From Thermus thermamylovorans (GTDB lineage Bacteria; Deinococcota; Deinococci; Deinococcales; Thermaceae): a stretch of 64,000 bases of DNA. The stretch is taken from the NCBI RefSeq assembly GCF_004307015.1, contig NZ_SIJL01000011.1, positions 1-64,000 on the forward strand. The letters run 5' to 3'. Below the pieces are notes generated by a model that was given only the letters and a program-made list of their open reading frames with translations, was not told where the DNA came from and did no database searches. Positions 8,115 to 16,450 of this stretch are shown here, in pieces. Within the stretch, counting starts at the first letter, position 1; each line of letters opens with the position of its first letter. The translations under genes and the position numbers were made by a program.

Positions 8115-8444
8115 TCAAAGGCCCTGCACCCGCAGGGCGATGCGGGAAAGCTCCTGGCCTATGGCCTTGCGGTCCATTCCCCGCTCGATCACCGCCCCTA
8201 GGATGTAGTCTCCCACCCGCAAGGCCAGCACCTCCTGGTCCTCCGTGGCCACGGTGAAGCGGCGGACCTCCCCGGAAAGGGCCCCCGCCAGAGGGGCCAT
8301 GTGCCGCACCAGGGAGGCCAGTTCCGCCGCCAGGACCTCCGCCGGGGGCGCCCCCCGGCCCAGGGCCTCGATGACCAGCCCGTCCAGACCGGTGAGCACC
8401 GCCCGCCGCACCTTAAGAGGCCCCAGGCTCTCTAGGTAGGCCAT
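8115..8444 (-). CDS. Roadblock/LC7 domain protein (second of three)
   Basis: A 109-residue protein with the roadblock order: short N-terminal helix, RRAVLTGLDGLVIEALGRG hairpin, helix AEVLAAELASLVRHMAPLAGAL, strands VRRFTVATEDQEVLALRVGDYILGAVIERG, C-terminal helix with Asp-Arg-Lys. It overlaps the upstream roadblock gene by 13 nt, indicating coupled translation, and is 42 nt from the next. Sequence identity with its two neighbours is low, so the three are not a recent duplication and may form heterodimers. Confidence 0.78.
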   Translation of the reverse strand: MAYLESLGPLKVRRAVLTGLDGLVIEALGRGAPPAEVLAAELASLVRHMAPLAGALSGEVRRFTVATEDQEVLALRVGDYILGAVIERGMDRKAIGQELSRIALRVQGL

Positions 8445-8818
8445 CCTACCACCTCTGCGAGCCCTTCCATACCCCTGGCCGAGGCGAGGCGCGCCTGCCC
8501 CAGGTTGGCCTCCGGGCCCATGAGCAAGAGGAGAAAGAGGTCCTCCCAGGGTCTGGGGCCGGAGAGAGGGCGCACCATCCGGGCATAGCCTACCACGGGG
8601 TACCCGGCCACCAGGAGCTCCTCCACCCCGGGGGTGCCCAGGCTGGCCGCGTAGGCCGCCCTAGCCTGGCGCAAGAGGGCGGCGTGTTCGGCCACCGCGG
8701 CCTCCAGGTCCACCCGCCTGCGCCGCACCCCCTCCACCAAAAGCCCCTCCAGGGTGCCGATGGCCGCGGCGAAAGCGCCCTCCACGCGATCCAAAAGGCT
8801 TTGCAGCAGTTCTTCCAC
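8432..8818 (-). CDS. Divergent roadblock-like protein (first of three)
   Basis: A 128-residue protein with GTG start (8818) behind a GAGGGGG. Helices LLQSLLDRVEGAFAAAIGTLEGLLVEGV and VDLEAAVAEHAALLRQARAAYAAS flank a glycine-containing turn; strands VEELLVAGYPVVGYARMV and WEDLFLLLLMGPEANLGQARLAS close the domain. The pattern and position support a roadblock fold, but the sequence is the most diverged of the three. It follows recR by 49 nt on the same strand. Function unknown. Confidence 0.65.
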   Translation of the reverse strand: MEELLQSLLDRVEGAFAAAIGTLEGLLVEGVRRRRVDLEAAVAEHAALLRQARAAYAASLGTPGVEELLVAGYPVVGYARMVRPLSGPRPWEDLFLLLLMGPEANLGQARLASARGMEGLAEVVGWPT

Positions 8819-8867
8819 AACGCGGGGCCCCCTCTACCCCCGACCCGGAATGGGCGCCGGCATGGCC

Positions 8868-9452
8868 CTAAAGGGGTTTGCGGCCCTCCAAGGCCCGCCC
8901 CAGGGTTACCTCATCGGCGTACTCCAGGCTTCCCCCCACGGGCAGGCCGTAGGCCGGGCGGGTGGCCCGGATCCCCCGGCGGCGGAGCTCCTCCGCCAGG
9001 TAGAGGGCGGTGGCCTCCCCTTCCACGGTCATGGAGGTGGCCAGGACCACCTCCTCCACCCCCGCAAGCCTCGGCCAGAGGCTCTCCAGGTTGAGCTCCT
9101 TGGGCCCCACGCCCTCCAGGGGGTTCAGGGCCCCCCCCAGCACGTGGTAAAGCCCCCGAAACTCCCCGCTCCTCTCCAGGGCGAAGAGGTCGGCCACGGT
9201 TTCCACCACGGCCATCACCCGGCGGTCGCGGCCCGCGTCCTGGCAGATGGGGCAAAGCTCCCCCTCCGCCAGGTTGCCGCAGAGGCGGCAGACCCCAAGG
9301 CCCTCCAGACCCCGGAGGGCGGCCTCCAGGTCCGCCGCCGCCTCCCGGCGGAAGGCCAGGTGCAGGGCCAGCCGCTGGGCGGTCTTGGGGCCCACCCCCG
9401 GCAGGCGGGAGAGGGCGCGGGCAAGCTTGAGAAGGCTTTCAGGGTACCTCAC
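8868..9452 (-). CDS. recR: Recombination protein RecR
   Basis: A 194-residue protein from the GTG at 9452 (RYPESLLKLARALSRLPGVG), which is where homologues begin; a longer ATG frame starts at 9485. Domains in order: helix-hairpin-helix (LPGVGPKTAQRLALHL), a four-Cys zinc finger (CRLCGNLAEGELCPIC), TOPRIM (VMAVVETVADLFALE ... EVVLATSMTVEGEATA) and the C-terminal Walker-B-like GLPVGGSLEYADEVTL. RecR acts with RecO and RecF to load RecA on gapped DNA. Cotranscribed with ybaB, as in many bacteria. Confidence 0.96.
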   Translation of the reverse strand: MRYPESLLKLARALSRLPGVGPKTAQRLALHLAFRREAAADLEAALRGLEGLGVCRLCGNLAEGELCPICQDAGRDRRVMAVVETVADLFALERSGEFRGLYHVLGGALNPLEGVGPKELNLESLWPRLAGVEEVVLATSMTVEGEATALYLAEELRRRGIRATRPAYGLPVGGSLEYADEVTLGRALEGRKPL

Positions 9453-9497
9453 GCTTGTTTCCCCGGGGCCCCCAGGCAGGCCCATGCCCGCCTGGGG

Positions 9498-9815
9498 CTA
9501 AAAGAGCTTCCCCAGCATCTGCCCCACGCCCCCCAGCTCCCGGCTCATCTCCTTTTCCGAGAGCTCATGGGCCTTCCTCTGGGCGTCCTGGATGGCCACC
9601 AAGAGGAGGTCCTCCAGGCCCTCGGGGTCGTCGGCAAAGGCCTGCAAGGCCTCGGGCTTGAGGCGCAGGGCCAGGATCCTGCCGTGGCCGTTGGCCTCCA
9701 CCTCCACCAGGCCCTGGGCCGTGCCCACCACGCTTAGGGTCTCCAGCCTCTCCTGGATCTCCGCGGCCTTCTTTTGGGCCTTCTGCGCTTCCTTCAGGAG
9801 CTTCTGCAGGTTCAT
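9498..9815 (-). CDS. YbaB/EbfC family nucleoid-associated protein
   Basis: A 105-residue protein of standard YbaB length: long N-terminal helix (LQKLLKEAQKAQKKAAEIQERLE), the strand GLVEVEANGHGRILALRLKPEAL, and a C-terminal helix that includes EDLLLVAIQDAQRKAHELSE. YbaB dimers bind DNA and are usually encoded beside recR and dna[10 protein letters not shown] precedes the ATG. TATACT (9836-9831) is its -10 and shares its core with the hemB -10 on the other strand. Confidence 0.92.
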   Translation of the reverse strand: MNLQKLLKEAQKAQKKAAEIQERLETLSVVGTAQGLVEVEANGHGRILALRLKPEALQAFADDPEGLEDLLLVAIQDAQRKAHELSEKEMSRELGGVGQMLGKLF

Positions 9816-9830
9816 GGCCCCTCCCCTATG

Positions 9831-9838
9831 AGTATAGT
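9831..9838. promoter_or_regulatory. Shared symmetric -10 box for ybaB and hemB
   Basis: AGTATAGT contains TATAGT reading rightward (9833-9838) and TATACT reading leftward (9836-9831). The rightward start site should fall on the hemB ATG (9846), giving a leaderless mRNA; the leftward one gives a short leader with an RBS for ybaB. Confidence 0.55.
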
Positions 9839-9845
9839 GGAAGCC

Positions 9846-10826
9846 ATGGACCGCCCCAGAAGGCTCCGCTCTCCCCTCCTCCGTCCCCTGGTGGCCGGGG
9901 TGGACCTCTCCCCCCGCCACCTGGTCCTGCCCCTCTTCGTGAAGGAGGGCGGGGAACCGGAAGAGGTCCCCTCCATGCCCGGGGTCTTCCGCCATCCCCT
10001 GAAGGCCCTCCCCCGGGTGGGGGAGGAGGCCCTGAAGGCAGGCCTGGGAGGGGTCATCCTCTTCGGCGTCCTGCCGGAAGCGGCCAAGGACCCCCTGGGC
10101 CAAGGGGCCTACGCGGAGGAGGGGATCGTGCAGCGGGCCATCCGCCTCCTCAAGGAGGAGCTGCCCGGGCTTCTGGTGATGGCCGACACCTGCCTCTGCG
10201 AGTACACGGACCACGGCCACTGCGGGGTGGTGCGGGAAGGCCCCTCGGGGTTTTATGTGGACAACGACGCCACCCTGGAGCTTTTGGCCAAGACCGCCCT
10301 CTCCCAGGCTCAGGCGGGGGCGGACGTGGTGGCCCCGAGCGCCATGATGGACGGCCAGGTGCGGGCCATCCGGGAGGCCCTGGACCGGGGGGGCTTTGCC
10401 CATGTGCCCATCCTCTCCTATGCGGTCAAGTACGCCTCCGCCTTCTACGGCCCCTTCCGGGATGCGGCGGGGAGCGCTCCCCGGTTCGGGGACCGCGCAG
10501 GCTATCAGATGGACCCGAGGGCGGGCCTCTGGGACGCCCTCAGGGAGGCCCACCTGGACGACCTGGAGGGGGCGGACCTCCTCATGGTCAAGCCGGCCCT
10601 GCCCTACCTGGACGTGCTCGCCGCCCTCAAGGGCCGCTTCGCCAAGCCCCTTTTCGCCTACCAGGTCTCCGGGGAGTACGCCATGCTGAAGGCGGCAGGC
10701 CTAAAGGGCTGGCTGGACGAAGGGCGGGCGGTTTTGGAAAGCCTCCATGCCCTGAGGCGGGCCGGGGCCCAGGGGATCCTCACCTACTACGCCCTGGAGG
10801 CGGCCCGCTGGCTCCGGGAAGCCTGA
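9846..10826 (+). CDS. hemB: Delta-aminolevulinic acid dehydratase (porphobilinogen synthase)
   Basis: A 326-residue enzyme that joins two 5-aminolevulinate molecules to porphobilinogen in haem and cobalamin synthesis. Lys195 (YAVKYASAFYG) and Lys249 (MVKPALPYLD) are the two Schiff-base lysines. The zinc site is of the cysteine type: Cys116, Cys118 and Cys126 in DTCLCEYTDHGHC. The frame is open upstream to 9774, but the ATG at 9846 is preferred because it lies 7 nt after the TATAGT -10 and matches the family start. Confidence 0.95.
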   Translation: MDRPRRLRSPLLRPLVAGVDLSPRHLVLPLFVKEGGEPEEVPSMPGVFRHPLKALPRVGEEALKAGLGGVILFGVLPEAAKDPLGQGAYAEEGIVQRAIRLLKEELPGLLVMADTCLCEYTDHGHCGVVREGPSGFYVDNDATLELLAKTALSQAQAGADVVAPSAMMDGQVRAIREALDRGGFAHVPILSYAVKYASAFYGPFRDAAGSAPRFGDRAGYQMDPRAGLWDALREAHLDDLEGADLLMVKPALPYLDVLAALKGRFAKPLFAYQVSGEYAMLKAAGLKGWLDEGRAVLESLHALRRAGAQGILTYYALEAARWLREA

Positions 10827-10905
10827 TACCCCCCCTGACCGCCTCGGGGTGGGGACCCCGGCGGGAGGGGCAAAGGGGCAGAGGGCACGGCCTGGAGGCC
10901 GGGGC

Positions 10906-12108
10906 TCAGGCCAGGGTCTGGCGCTCCTCCCGGGGGGCGGGGATGCCGCCGATGAGCAGGGTGTAGAGGGCGGCCAGGCTCACCATGCTCCCCGCCAGGA
11001 GGAAGACCATGGGGGCCCCGATGAACCCCTCCAGGGCCCCGCCCAGCATGGTGCCGATGAGGACGGCGGCGTTCATCACCGCGCTGAAGGCGGCGAAGAT
11101 CCGCCCCCGCATCTCCTGGGGGGTGTTGAGCTGCAGGATGGAGCGGGCGGGGACGATGAAGACCATGTTCAGAAACCCCCCCAGGAAGAAGGCCACCAGC
11201 ACCCAAGCGAAGACGGGGAAGGCCCCGACGGAGGCCTCGAAGATCCCAAAGAGCAAAAGGCCGAGGAGGAAGAGCCGCTCCCGGGGGATGCGCCTCAGGA
11301 GGTAGGGCATGGCGAGACCCCCCAGGATGGCCCCCAGGGCCATGGCCGCCTCCATGAAGCCGAAGCCCGCCGAACCCACCCCCAGCCACTTGATGGCCAG
11401 GACCACCCCAAGGGCGGTCTCCACCGAGCCGAAGGCCGCGGCCACGAAGAGGGTACCCACCGCCCGGCGGATGGTGGGGTGGCCCACCAGGTGGCCGATC
11501 CCCTCCTTCACCCGGGCGAAAAAGGCCCCCTTGGGGAGCTGCCGCGGCCGCAGGGAGGGCAGGCCCAGGAGGATGAGCCCCGAGGCCAGATAGGTGGCGG
11601 CGTTCAGGTAGAAGGCGTACTCCGCCCCCAAGGTGGCCACCAAGACCCCGGCGGCCCCCACGAAGAGCACCTCGGAGAGCCGGTCCGCCAGGAGGACCAG
11701 GCTGTTGCCCTCGTCCACCTCCTCCTTGGGCACCAGGTCGGGGACCACGGCGTTCTGGATGGGGTCGTGGAGGTCGCGGCAGAGCTCGATGAGGAAGACC
11801 AGGAGGAGGAGGACGGGAAGGCTCTTGGCCCCCAGGAGGGGGATGAGGGCCACCAGGGGTACCCGGAGGAGGTCCGACCAGACGAGAAGCCGCCTGCGGT
11901 CCTGGGTGTCGGCCCAGGCGGAGAGGAGGGGGGAGAAGACCACGGTGCCCAGGAGCTGGACCCCGAGGACCAAGGAGACCCAGAGGGCGTTTTCCGTGAG
12001 GAGGTAGACGAGGACCAGGAGGGCCACCCGGTGGATCTTGCTCCCCGCCTGGGCCACCACGTAGGCCAGGATGAGCCGGGCGAAAGCCCTGTGCCTAAGG
12101 ACCTTCAT
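10906..12108 (-). CDS. MFS transporter (MFS_3/EntS-like)
   Basis: A 400-residue protein with about 12 membrane segments arranged as two six-helix halves. The loop between helices 2 and 3 carries the MFS signature variant SAWADTQDRRRLL, and the N-terminus (VLRHRAFARLILAYVVAQAGSKIHRVALLVLVYLLT) is typical of the EntS/MacA-type efflux group. The exported substrate is unknown. It has its own strong promoter and a palindrome just before the ATG, so it is separately regulated and not part of the proline operon upstream. Confidence 0.88.
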   Translation of the reverse strand: MKVLRHRAFARLILAYVVAQAGSKIHRVALLVLVYLLTENALWVSLVLGVQLLGTVVFSPLLSAWADTQDRRRLLVWSDLLRVPLVALIPLLGAKSLPVLLLLVFLIELCRDLHDPIQNAVVPDLVPKEEVDEGNSLVLLADRLSEVLFVGAAGVLVATLGAEYAFYLNAATYLASGLILLGLPSLRPRQLPKGAFFARVKEGIGHLVGHPTIRRAVGTLFVAAAFGSVETALGVVLAIKWLGVGSAGFGFMEAAMALGAILGGLAMPYLLRRIPRERLFLLGLLLFGIFEASVGAFPVFAWVLVAFFLGGFLNMVFIVPARSILQLNTPQEMRGRIFAAFSAVMNAAVLIGTMLGGALEGFIGAPMVFLLAGSMVSLAALYTLLIGGIPAPREERQTLA

Positions 12109-12109
12109 A

Positions 12110-12153
12110 CCCCACCTTGGTGGGGATTATACCAGAATAGAGGGCAGGGTCAA
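12110..12153 (-). promoter_or_regulatory. Strong promoter with palindromic operator for the MFS gene
   Basis: TTGACC (12153-12148), 16 bp, and TATAAT (12131-12126) preceded by TGG (extended -10). Between the -10 and the ATG lies the palindrome CCCCACCTTGGTGGGG (12110-12125), covering the predicted start site. This is the layout of a repressor-controlled promoter; it could also form a 7-bp hairpin at the mRNA 5' end. Confidence 0.7.
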
Positions 12154-12180
12154 GGGGCTCGGCACCCCTAAGAAACCCCT

Positions 12181-12207
12181 CCCCAGGCCTCTTCCGGGGG
12201 CCTGGGG
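12181..12207 (-). terminator. Terminator downstream of rocA
   Basis: CCCCAGGCC (12181-12189) pairs with GGCCTGGGG (12199-12207), 9 bp with a 9-nt loop, 13 nt after the rocA stop. On the transcribed strand a short AGGGGTTTCTT follows. Confidence 0.65.
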
Positions 12208-12219
12208 AAGAGGCAACCC

Positions 12220-13770
12220 CTAAAAGCGCTCCGCCACGGTCTTCATCTCCAGGAAGTGCAGGAGGTAGTCGGGCCCCCCCGCCTTGGTGTTCGTGCCGGA
12301 GAGGTGGAAGCCGCCGAAGGGCTGCACCCCCACCAGGGCCCCGGTGATCTTGCGGTTGAAGTAGAGGTTTCCCACGTGGAACTCCCGACGGGCCCGTTCC
12401 AGGTGCTCCCGCTTGCGGGAATAGACCCCCCCGGTGAGGCCGTAGACGGTGCCGTTGGCCACCTCCAGGGCCTCGGAGAAGTCCTTCACCCGGATCACGG
12501 AGAGCACGGGGCCGAAGATCTCCTCCTGGGCGATCTTGGCCGTGGGGGGCACCTCGGTGAAGACGGTGGGGGCGATGAAGTACCCCTCCCCCTCCAGGCG
12601 CTCCCCCCCCAGGACCAGCTGGCCCTCCCCCTTGCCGATCTCAATGTAGGAAAGGACCTTTTCCTCCTGGGCCCTGGAGGCCACGGGGCCCAGGTCGGGG
12701 TTCTCCTCCGCGGGGCCCACCACCAGGCGCTCGGCCCGCTTCAAGACCCTTTCCATCAAGGGCTCAAAGGCCTTCTCCGTGACGATGAGGCGGCTTGCCG
12801 CCGAGCACTTCTGCCCCTGGAAGCCGTAGGCGGAGATGAGGATGCCCTCCGTGGCCGCGTCAAAATCGGCGGTTTCGTCCACGATGAGGGCGTCCTTGCC
12901 CCCAAGCTCCAGGAAGACCCGCTTGATCCACTTCTGGCCGGGGGCCAGCTTGGCCGCCCTTTCGTGGATCCAAAGGCCCACCTCGAGGCTCCCGGTGAAG
13001 TTGATGAACCGGGTCCGGGGGTGCTCCACCAAATAGGCCCCCACCTCCCGCCCCTCCCCGGGCAGGAGGTTCACCACCCCGGGGGGGAAGCCCGCCTCGT
13101 GGAAGATCTCAAAGACCTTAGCGGCGATGACCACCGTGTCCTCTGCGGGCTTGGCCACCACGGTGTTCCCCACGACCACGGGTCCCGCGATCATCCCGGT
13201 GAAGATGGCGATGGGGAAGTTCCAGGGGGCGATGACCACCCCGGCCCCCAGGGGGATATAGAAACTCTCGTTGTCTTCTCCAGGGAAGGGCACCACCTCC
13301 ACGGAGGGGTACTTGTACCGGAGGGCCTGGCGGGCGTAGTACTCCAGGAAGTCGATGGCCTCGGCCACCTCGGCGCTGGCCTCGGTCCAGTTTTTGCCGA
13401 TCTCGTAGACCAGGGCGGCCTCCAGCTCCCGCCTTCTCCTTTTCATGAGGGCGGCCGCCTTCAGGAGGAGGCGGCTCCGGTCTTCCTGGGGCCAGTCCTT
13501 CCAGGTCCTGAAGGCCCGCCAGGCGGCCTCCAGGGCGGCTTCCGCCTCGGCCCGCCCGGCCTTGGCCACGCTTCCCACCACCTCCTTGGGGGCCGAGGGG
13601 TTTAGGGAGAGGATCTTCTCCCCCGTATCCATCCAGGCCCCGTCGATGTAGAGACCCCAGTGGCGGCCAAACTCGGCCTTAACCCGCCTCAGGGCCTCCC
13701 GCATCTCCCGCTTGGCCTCCTCCGTCCCGAAGGTCTCGATGGGCTGGTTGCGGAAAGGTTCCACGGTCAT
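12220..13770 (-). CDS. rocA: 1-pyrroline-5-carboxylate dehydrogenase
   Basis: A 516-residue aldehyde dehydrogenase that oxidises glutamate semialdehyde to glutamate with NAD, the second step of proline breakdown. Catalytic Cys322 sits in GQKCSAAS and the general-base Glu in VFLELGGKD; the NAD-binding [10 protein letters not shown] and NFTGSLEVG motifs are present. Length and sequence match the T. thermophilus enzyme closely (which has Cys322). It is 12 nt downstream of putA in the GntR-putA-rocA operon and is followed by a terminator. Also called pruA. Confidence 0.97.
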   Translation of the reverse strand: MTVEPFRNQPIETFGTEEAKREMREALRRVKAEFGRHWGLYIDGAWMDTGEKILSLNPSAPKEVVGSVAKAGRAEAEAALEAAWRAFRTWKDWPQEDRSRLLLKAAALMKRRRRELEAALVYEIGKNWTEASAEVAEAIDFLEYYARQALRYKYPSVEVVPFPGEDNESFYIPLGAGVVIAPWNFPIAIFTGMIAGPVVVGNTVVAKPAEDTVVIAAKVFEIFHEAGFPPGVVNLLPGEGREVGAYLVEHPRTRFINFTGSLEVGLWIHERAAKLAPGQKWIKRVFLELGGKDALIVDETADFDAATEGILISAYGFQGQKCSAASRLIVTEKAFEPLMERVLKRAERLVVGPAEENPDLGPVASRAQEEKVLSYIEIGKGEGQLVLGGERLEGEGYFIAPTVFTEVPPTAKIAQEEIFGPVLSVIRVKDFSEALEVANGTVYGLTGGVYSRKREHLERARREFHVGNLYFNRKITGALVGVQPFGGFHLSGTNTKAGGPDYLLHFLEMKTVAERF

Positions 13771-13782
13771 GGCATCCTCCTC

Positions 13783-14706
13783 CTAGCCTCCCAAGAGGCT
13801 TCTCAGCACCAAAAAGAGGTTCTCGGGCCGTTCGGCAATGCGCCGGCTTAGGTAGGGGTACCAGTGGGTGCCGTAAGGCACGTAGGCCCGCACGGTGTAG
13901 CCCTCCTGGGCCAGGCGCCTTTGCTCCTCGGGACGCACCCCGTAGAGGAGCTGGAACTCAAAGCGCTCCTTGGGGATGCCCATGGCCTGGGTGTAGCGCT
14001 GCACCTCGGCGATGAGGCGGGGGTCGTGGGTGGCGAAGGCCACGTAAAGCCCCTCCTTTAGCGCCAGCTTCCCCAGGTGCAGGAACTCGGCGTCGATGAG
14101 GCGCTTGTCCCCGTAAGCCACCTCCTTGGGCTCCCGGTAGGCCCCCTTCACCAGGCGGAGGTTGGGCCGGTAGGGGAGGAGGTCCCAGAAGTCCTTTTCC
14201 GTGCGGTAAAGGTAGCTCTGGAGCACGAGCCCCACCCCGCTGAAGCCCTCCTCCCTGAGCGCCTTGTAGAGGCGCAAGGTGGCCTCCACCCTGGGGGAGT
14301 CCTCCATGTCCAGGCGCACGAACACCCCCTTAGGCTCGGCCTCCCGGAGGATCCCCCGCAAAAGCTCCCGGGCCAGGGCCTCGGAGAGGTCCAGGCCCAG
14401 CTGGGTGAGCTTCAAGGAGATGTACTTGGGCCAAGGGCGCTCGGCCACCGCCCGGACGAGCTCCAGAATGCCTCTCTGGAAGGCGCGGGCCTCCTCCTCC
14501 CTATGGACCATCTCCCCCAGGAGGTCCAAAATGGCGTGGACCCCTTGGACTTCTAATCTCTCCGCCGCCTGGAGGGCCTCCTCCAGGCTCTCCCCCGCCA
14601 CGTAGCGCCGCACCAGGCTCCTGGCCCGGGTCTTGATCAGGGCCTCCACCCTGGGACTCCCCGCCACGGAAAGCACCGCCTGCCGATACCAAAGGTCCAG
14701 GTTCAT
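13783..14706 (-). CDS. putA: Proline dehydrogenase (monofunctional)
   Basis: A 307-residue FAD enzyme, the size of the monofunctional Thermus PRODH, that oxidises proline to pyrroline-5-carboxylate. The barrel motifs are visible: [62 protein letters not shown] and the C-terminal Arg pair in [12 protein letters not shown] that binds the proline carboxylate. The N-terminal helices lacking in E. coli PutA are present. The ATG overlaps the stop of the GntR gene by 4 nt. Confidence 0.95.
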   Translation of the reverse strand: MNLDLWYRQAVLSVAGSPRVEALIKTRARSLVRRYVAGESLEEALQAAERLEVQGVHAILDLLGEMVHREEEARAFQRGILELVRAVAERPWPKYISLKLTQLGLDLSEALARELLRGILREAEPKGVFVRLDMEDSPRVEATLRLYKALREEGFSGVGLVLQSYLYRTEKDFWDLLPYRPNLRLVKGAYREPKEVAYGDKRLIDAEFLHLGKLALKEGLYVAFATHDPRLIAEVQRYTQAMGIPKERFEFQLLYGVRPEEQRRLAQEGYTVRAYVPYGTHWYPYLSRRIAERPENLFLVLRSLLGG

Positions 14707-15362
14707 ACCCCTCCTTTCAGCCTGCGCACCACCAGGTCGCGAAAGCGCCCCACGTGGGCCTCCACCGCCCGCTTGGCCCCTTCCGGGTCCCGCCTCCGTA
14801 GGGCCTCGAGGATGGCCCAATGCTCCCGGCGGGTGGCCGCCTCCTGGGAGAGGGTGGGGAGGGCGCTTCGCACCAGGGCCAGGCTGGAGAGGAGGTCCTC
14901 GTAGAGGCGAAAGAGGGTCTTGTTCCCGGAAAGCCGCACCAGGGCCCGGTGGAACTCCAGGTCCCGGCGCATCTGCTCCGGGTAGTCCTCCGCCGCCACC
15001 TCGTCGATGGCCTTTAAGTACGCCTCCAGCTCGGTAAGCTCCCAAGGAGTGGCCCTCTGGGCCGCCTCCCGCGCCGCCTCCCCCTCCAAAAGGGCCCGCA
15101 CCCCGTAGACCTCCTCCACCTCCTCCGGGCTAAAGGCCCGCACCCGGGCCCCCTTCCCCGGGACGAGCTCCACCAGGCCTTCCTCGGCCAGGCGCATGAG
15201 GGCCTCCCGCACCGGGGTACGGGACACCCCAAGCTCCTGGGCCAAAAGGGGCTCGGAAAGCCTCTCCCCTGGGGCGAAGCGCCCGGAGAGGAGGAGGTCT
15301 TTCAGGTGGCGGTAGACCGCCTCGCGCACCTGGTTGGGGCGACGGAAACCCAAAGCTTGCAT
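14703..15362 (-). CDS. GntR family regulator (FadR/FCD type) of the proline operon
   Basis: A 219-residue regulator. The winged helix-turn-helix spans about residues 10-75 ([31 protein letters not shown]), and the FCD all-helical effector domain follows, with the Asp/His metal or ligand positions seen in [16 protein letters not shown] and in the C-terminal [10 protein letters not shown]. It is the first gene of the operon with putA and rocA. A perfect 16-bp palindrome overlaps its start codon, which indicates autoregulation. The effector may be proline or a catabolite, by inference from context. Confidence 0.9.
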   Translation of the reverse strand: MQALGFRRPNQVREAVYRHLKDLLLSGRFAPGERLSEPLLAQELGVSRTPVREALMRLAEEGLVELVPGKGARVRAFSPEEVEEVYGVRALLEGEAAREAAQRATPWELTELEAYLKAIDEVAAEDYPEQMRRDLEFHRALVRLSGNKTLFRLYEDLLSSLALVRSALPTLSQEAATRREHWAILEALRRRDPEGAKRAVEAHVGRFRDLVVRRLKGGV

Positions 15363-15400
15363 CCTGTATACAGGATAAACGGTGCAGGCGCAGGGGTCAA
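15361..15400 (-). promoter_or_regulatory. Autoregulatory promoter/operator of the GntR-putA-rocA operon
   Basis: TTGACC (15400-15395), 17 bp, TATCCT (15377-15372). The perfect palindrome ATCCTGTATACAGGAT (15361-15376) covers the -10, the predicted start site and the first bases of the ATG. The GTATAC centre fits GntR/FCD operators. The mRNA is predicted to be leaderless. Confidence 0.75.
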
Positions 15401-15443
15401 GCCAGCGAGGTGGCCCCCGTGGTCTCCCTTGGGAAAGGGTCCC

Positions 15444-16346
15444 CTAAGAAACCCGTTCCCGGAGGCGCCATACGCCTTTAAGGACGCCCCCCCACCGCTT
15501 CCACCACGGCCCAAACCGCGCCTCGTAGGAGCGGGCAGCCTCCTCGGGGCCCAGGTCCACCCCCAGCTCCTGGGCCAGGAAGTGGCGGTGGTCCATGACC
15601 CAGAGGTAGAGGTCGGCCTCCGTGCGCCCGGGGAAGTCCTCAAGGAGCCCCAGGCGGCGGATGGCCGCCACCGTGGGCTGGTAGAGGCCCCGGTACCAGT
15701 CCACCACCGCCTCCTCCCAGGGGATTTCCCGGTCCTCCTCGAGGCCCTTGAAGTAGCGCCGGGTGGCGATGTGGGAAAGGAGCAGGTCATAGCGGCCCAA
15801 GGCAGTGAAGCGGATCTCCTCCGCCTCCGGCACCAGCTCCTTGAGCCGGGTTCGCTCCAGGAAGTGGGCGTATTCCCCCTTCAGGATAAGGTCCTTTAAG
15901 GTGTCCCCCGGTTCCACGGGCACGGGCACCTCCAGGGCGATGACGTAGGCGTCGATGAAGCGCTGGCCCGTGGCCCTAGCCAGGGCCACCCGGTGGTTTC
16001 CGTCCTTGACGAAGTAGGCCTCCCCCACCTGGTAAACCTCAATGGGAGGAAACTCCACCCCTGCAAGCGCCAGGGCCCTAAGGCGCTTCCAGCGCTCCAG
16101 GGTGTGGGGGGTCTTGGGCAGGAAGTGGCGGTCGAAGTCCTCGTAGCGGTCCACGGAGCCCACCACCTTGTCCACCTCGATGGTGCGGAGGCCCAGGTGG
16201 CGCTCCCCCTTGGGCCGCAGGGCCAGGGCCTGGTGGAAGGGCAGCAGGGTGTCCGGCTCCCCCCGGAGGCGGTAGAGGAGCTCCTGGAACCTCACCCGCC
16301 GCTCCAGCCGCTCGGCCTCGGTTTCCGCCTGCCACACCCCCCTCAT
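15444..16346 (-). CDS. ParB-like/DUF4032-type protein
   Basis: A 300-residue soluble protein. Residues about 45-120 look like a ParB/sulfiredoxin-type nuclease domain: IEVDKVVGSVDRYEDFDRHF, then PPIEVYQVGEAYFVKDGNHRVALAR, where the GNHR motif is the family's nucleotide-handling turn. The C-terminal part (IPWEEAVVDWYRGLYQPTVAAIRRLGLLEDFPGRTEADLYLWVMDHRHFLAQELG) matches DUF4032 proteins. The role is unknown; no partitioning genes are nearby. GGGAGGTGG lies upstream of the ATG. It sits between the proline regulator and the divergent kbl gene. Confidence 0.75.
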   Translation of the reverse strand: MRGVWQAETEAERLERRVRFQELLYRLRGEPDTLLPFHQALALRPKGERHLGLRTIEVDKVVGSVDRYEDFDRHFLPKTPHTLERWKRLRALALAGVEFPPIEVYQVGEAYFVKDGNHRVALARATGQRFIDAYVIALEVPVPVEPGDTLKDLILKGEYAHFLERTRLKELVPEAEEIRFTALGRYDLLLSHIATRRYFKGLEEDREIPWEEAVVDWYRGLYQPTVAAIRRLGLLEDFPGRTEADLYLWVMDHRHFLAQELGVDLGPEEAARSYEARFGPWWKRWGGVLKGVWRLRERVS

Positions 16347-16414
16347 GGAAGCACTACCACCTCCCTAGCCCCAAGGTAGCACCCTCCCGTCAGGGGAGTG
16401 TGAGGCCCCCCACC

Positions 16415-16445
16415 TGGACAGGGAGGGCCCGGCGGGGTTTAGATA
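16415..16445 (+). promoter_or_regulatory. Probable promoter of the kbl-methyltransferase operon
   Basis: TGGACA (16415-16420), 18-19 bp, TTAGAT/TAGATA (16439-16445). The start site would fall at about the ATG (16451), so the message is probably leaderless. Confidence 0.4.
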
Positions 16446-16450
16446 GGGCC

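Noticed and set aside
10849-12171. A 440-codon plus-strand frame opposite the MFS gene
   Set aside because: It is an antisense shadow typical of high-GC DNA, with low-complexity Gly/Glu/His/Gln translation and no homology.
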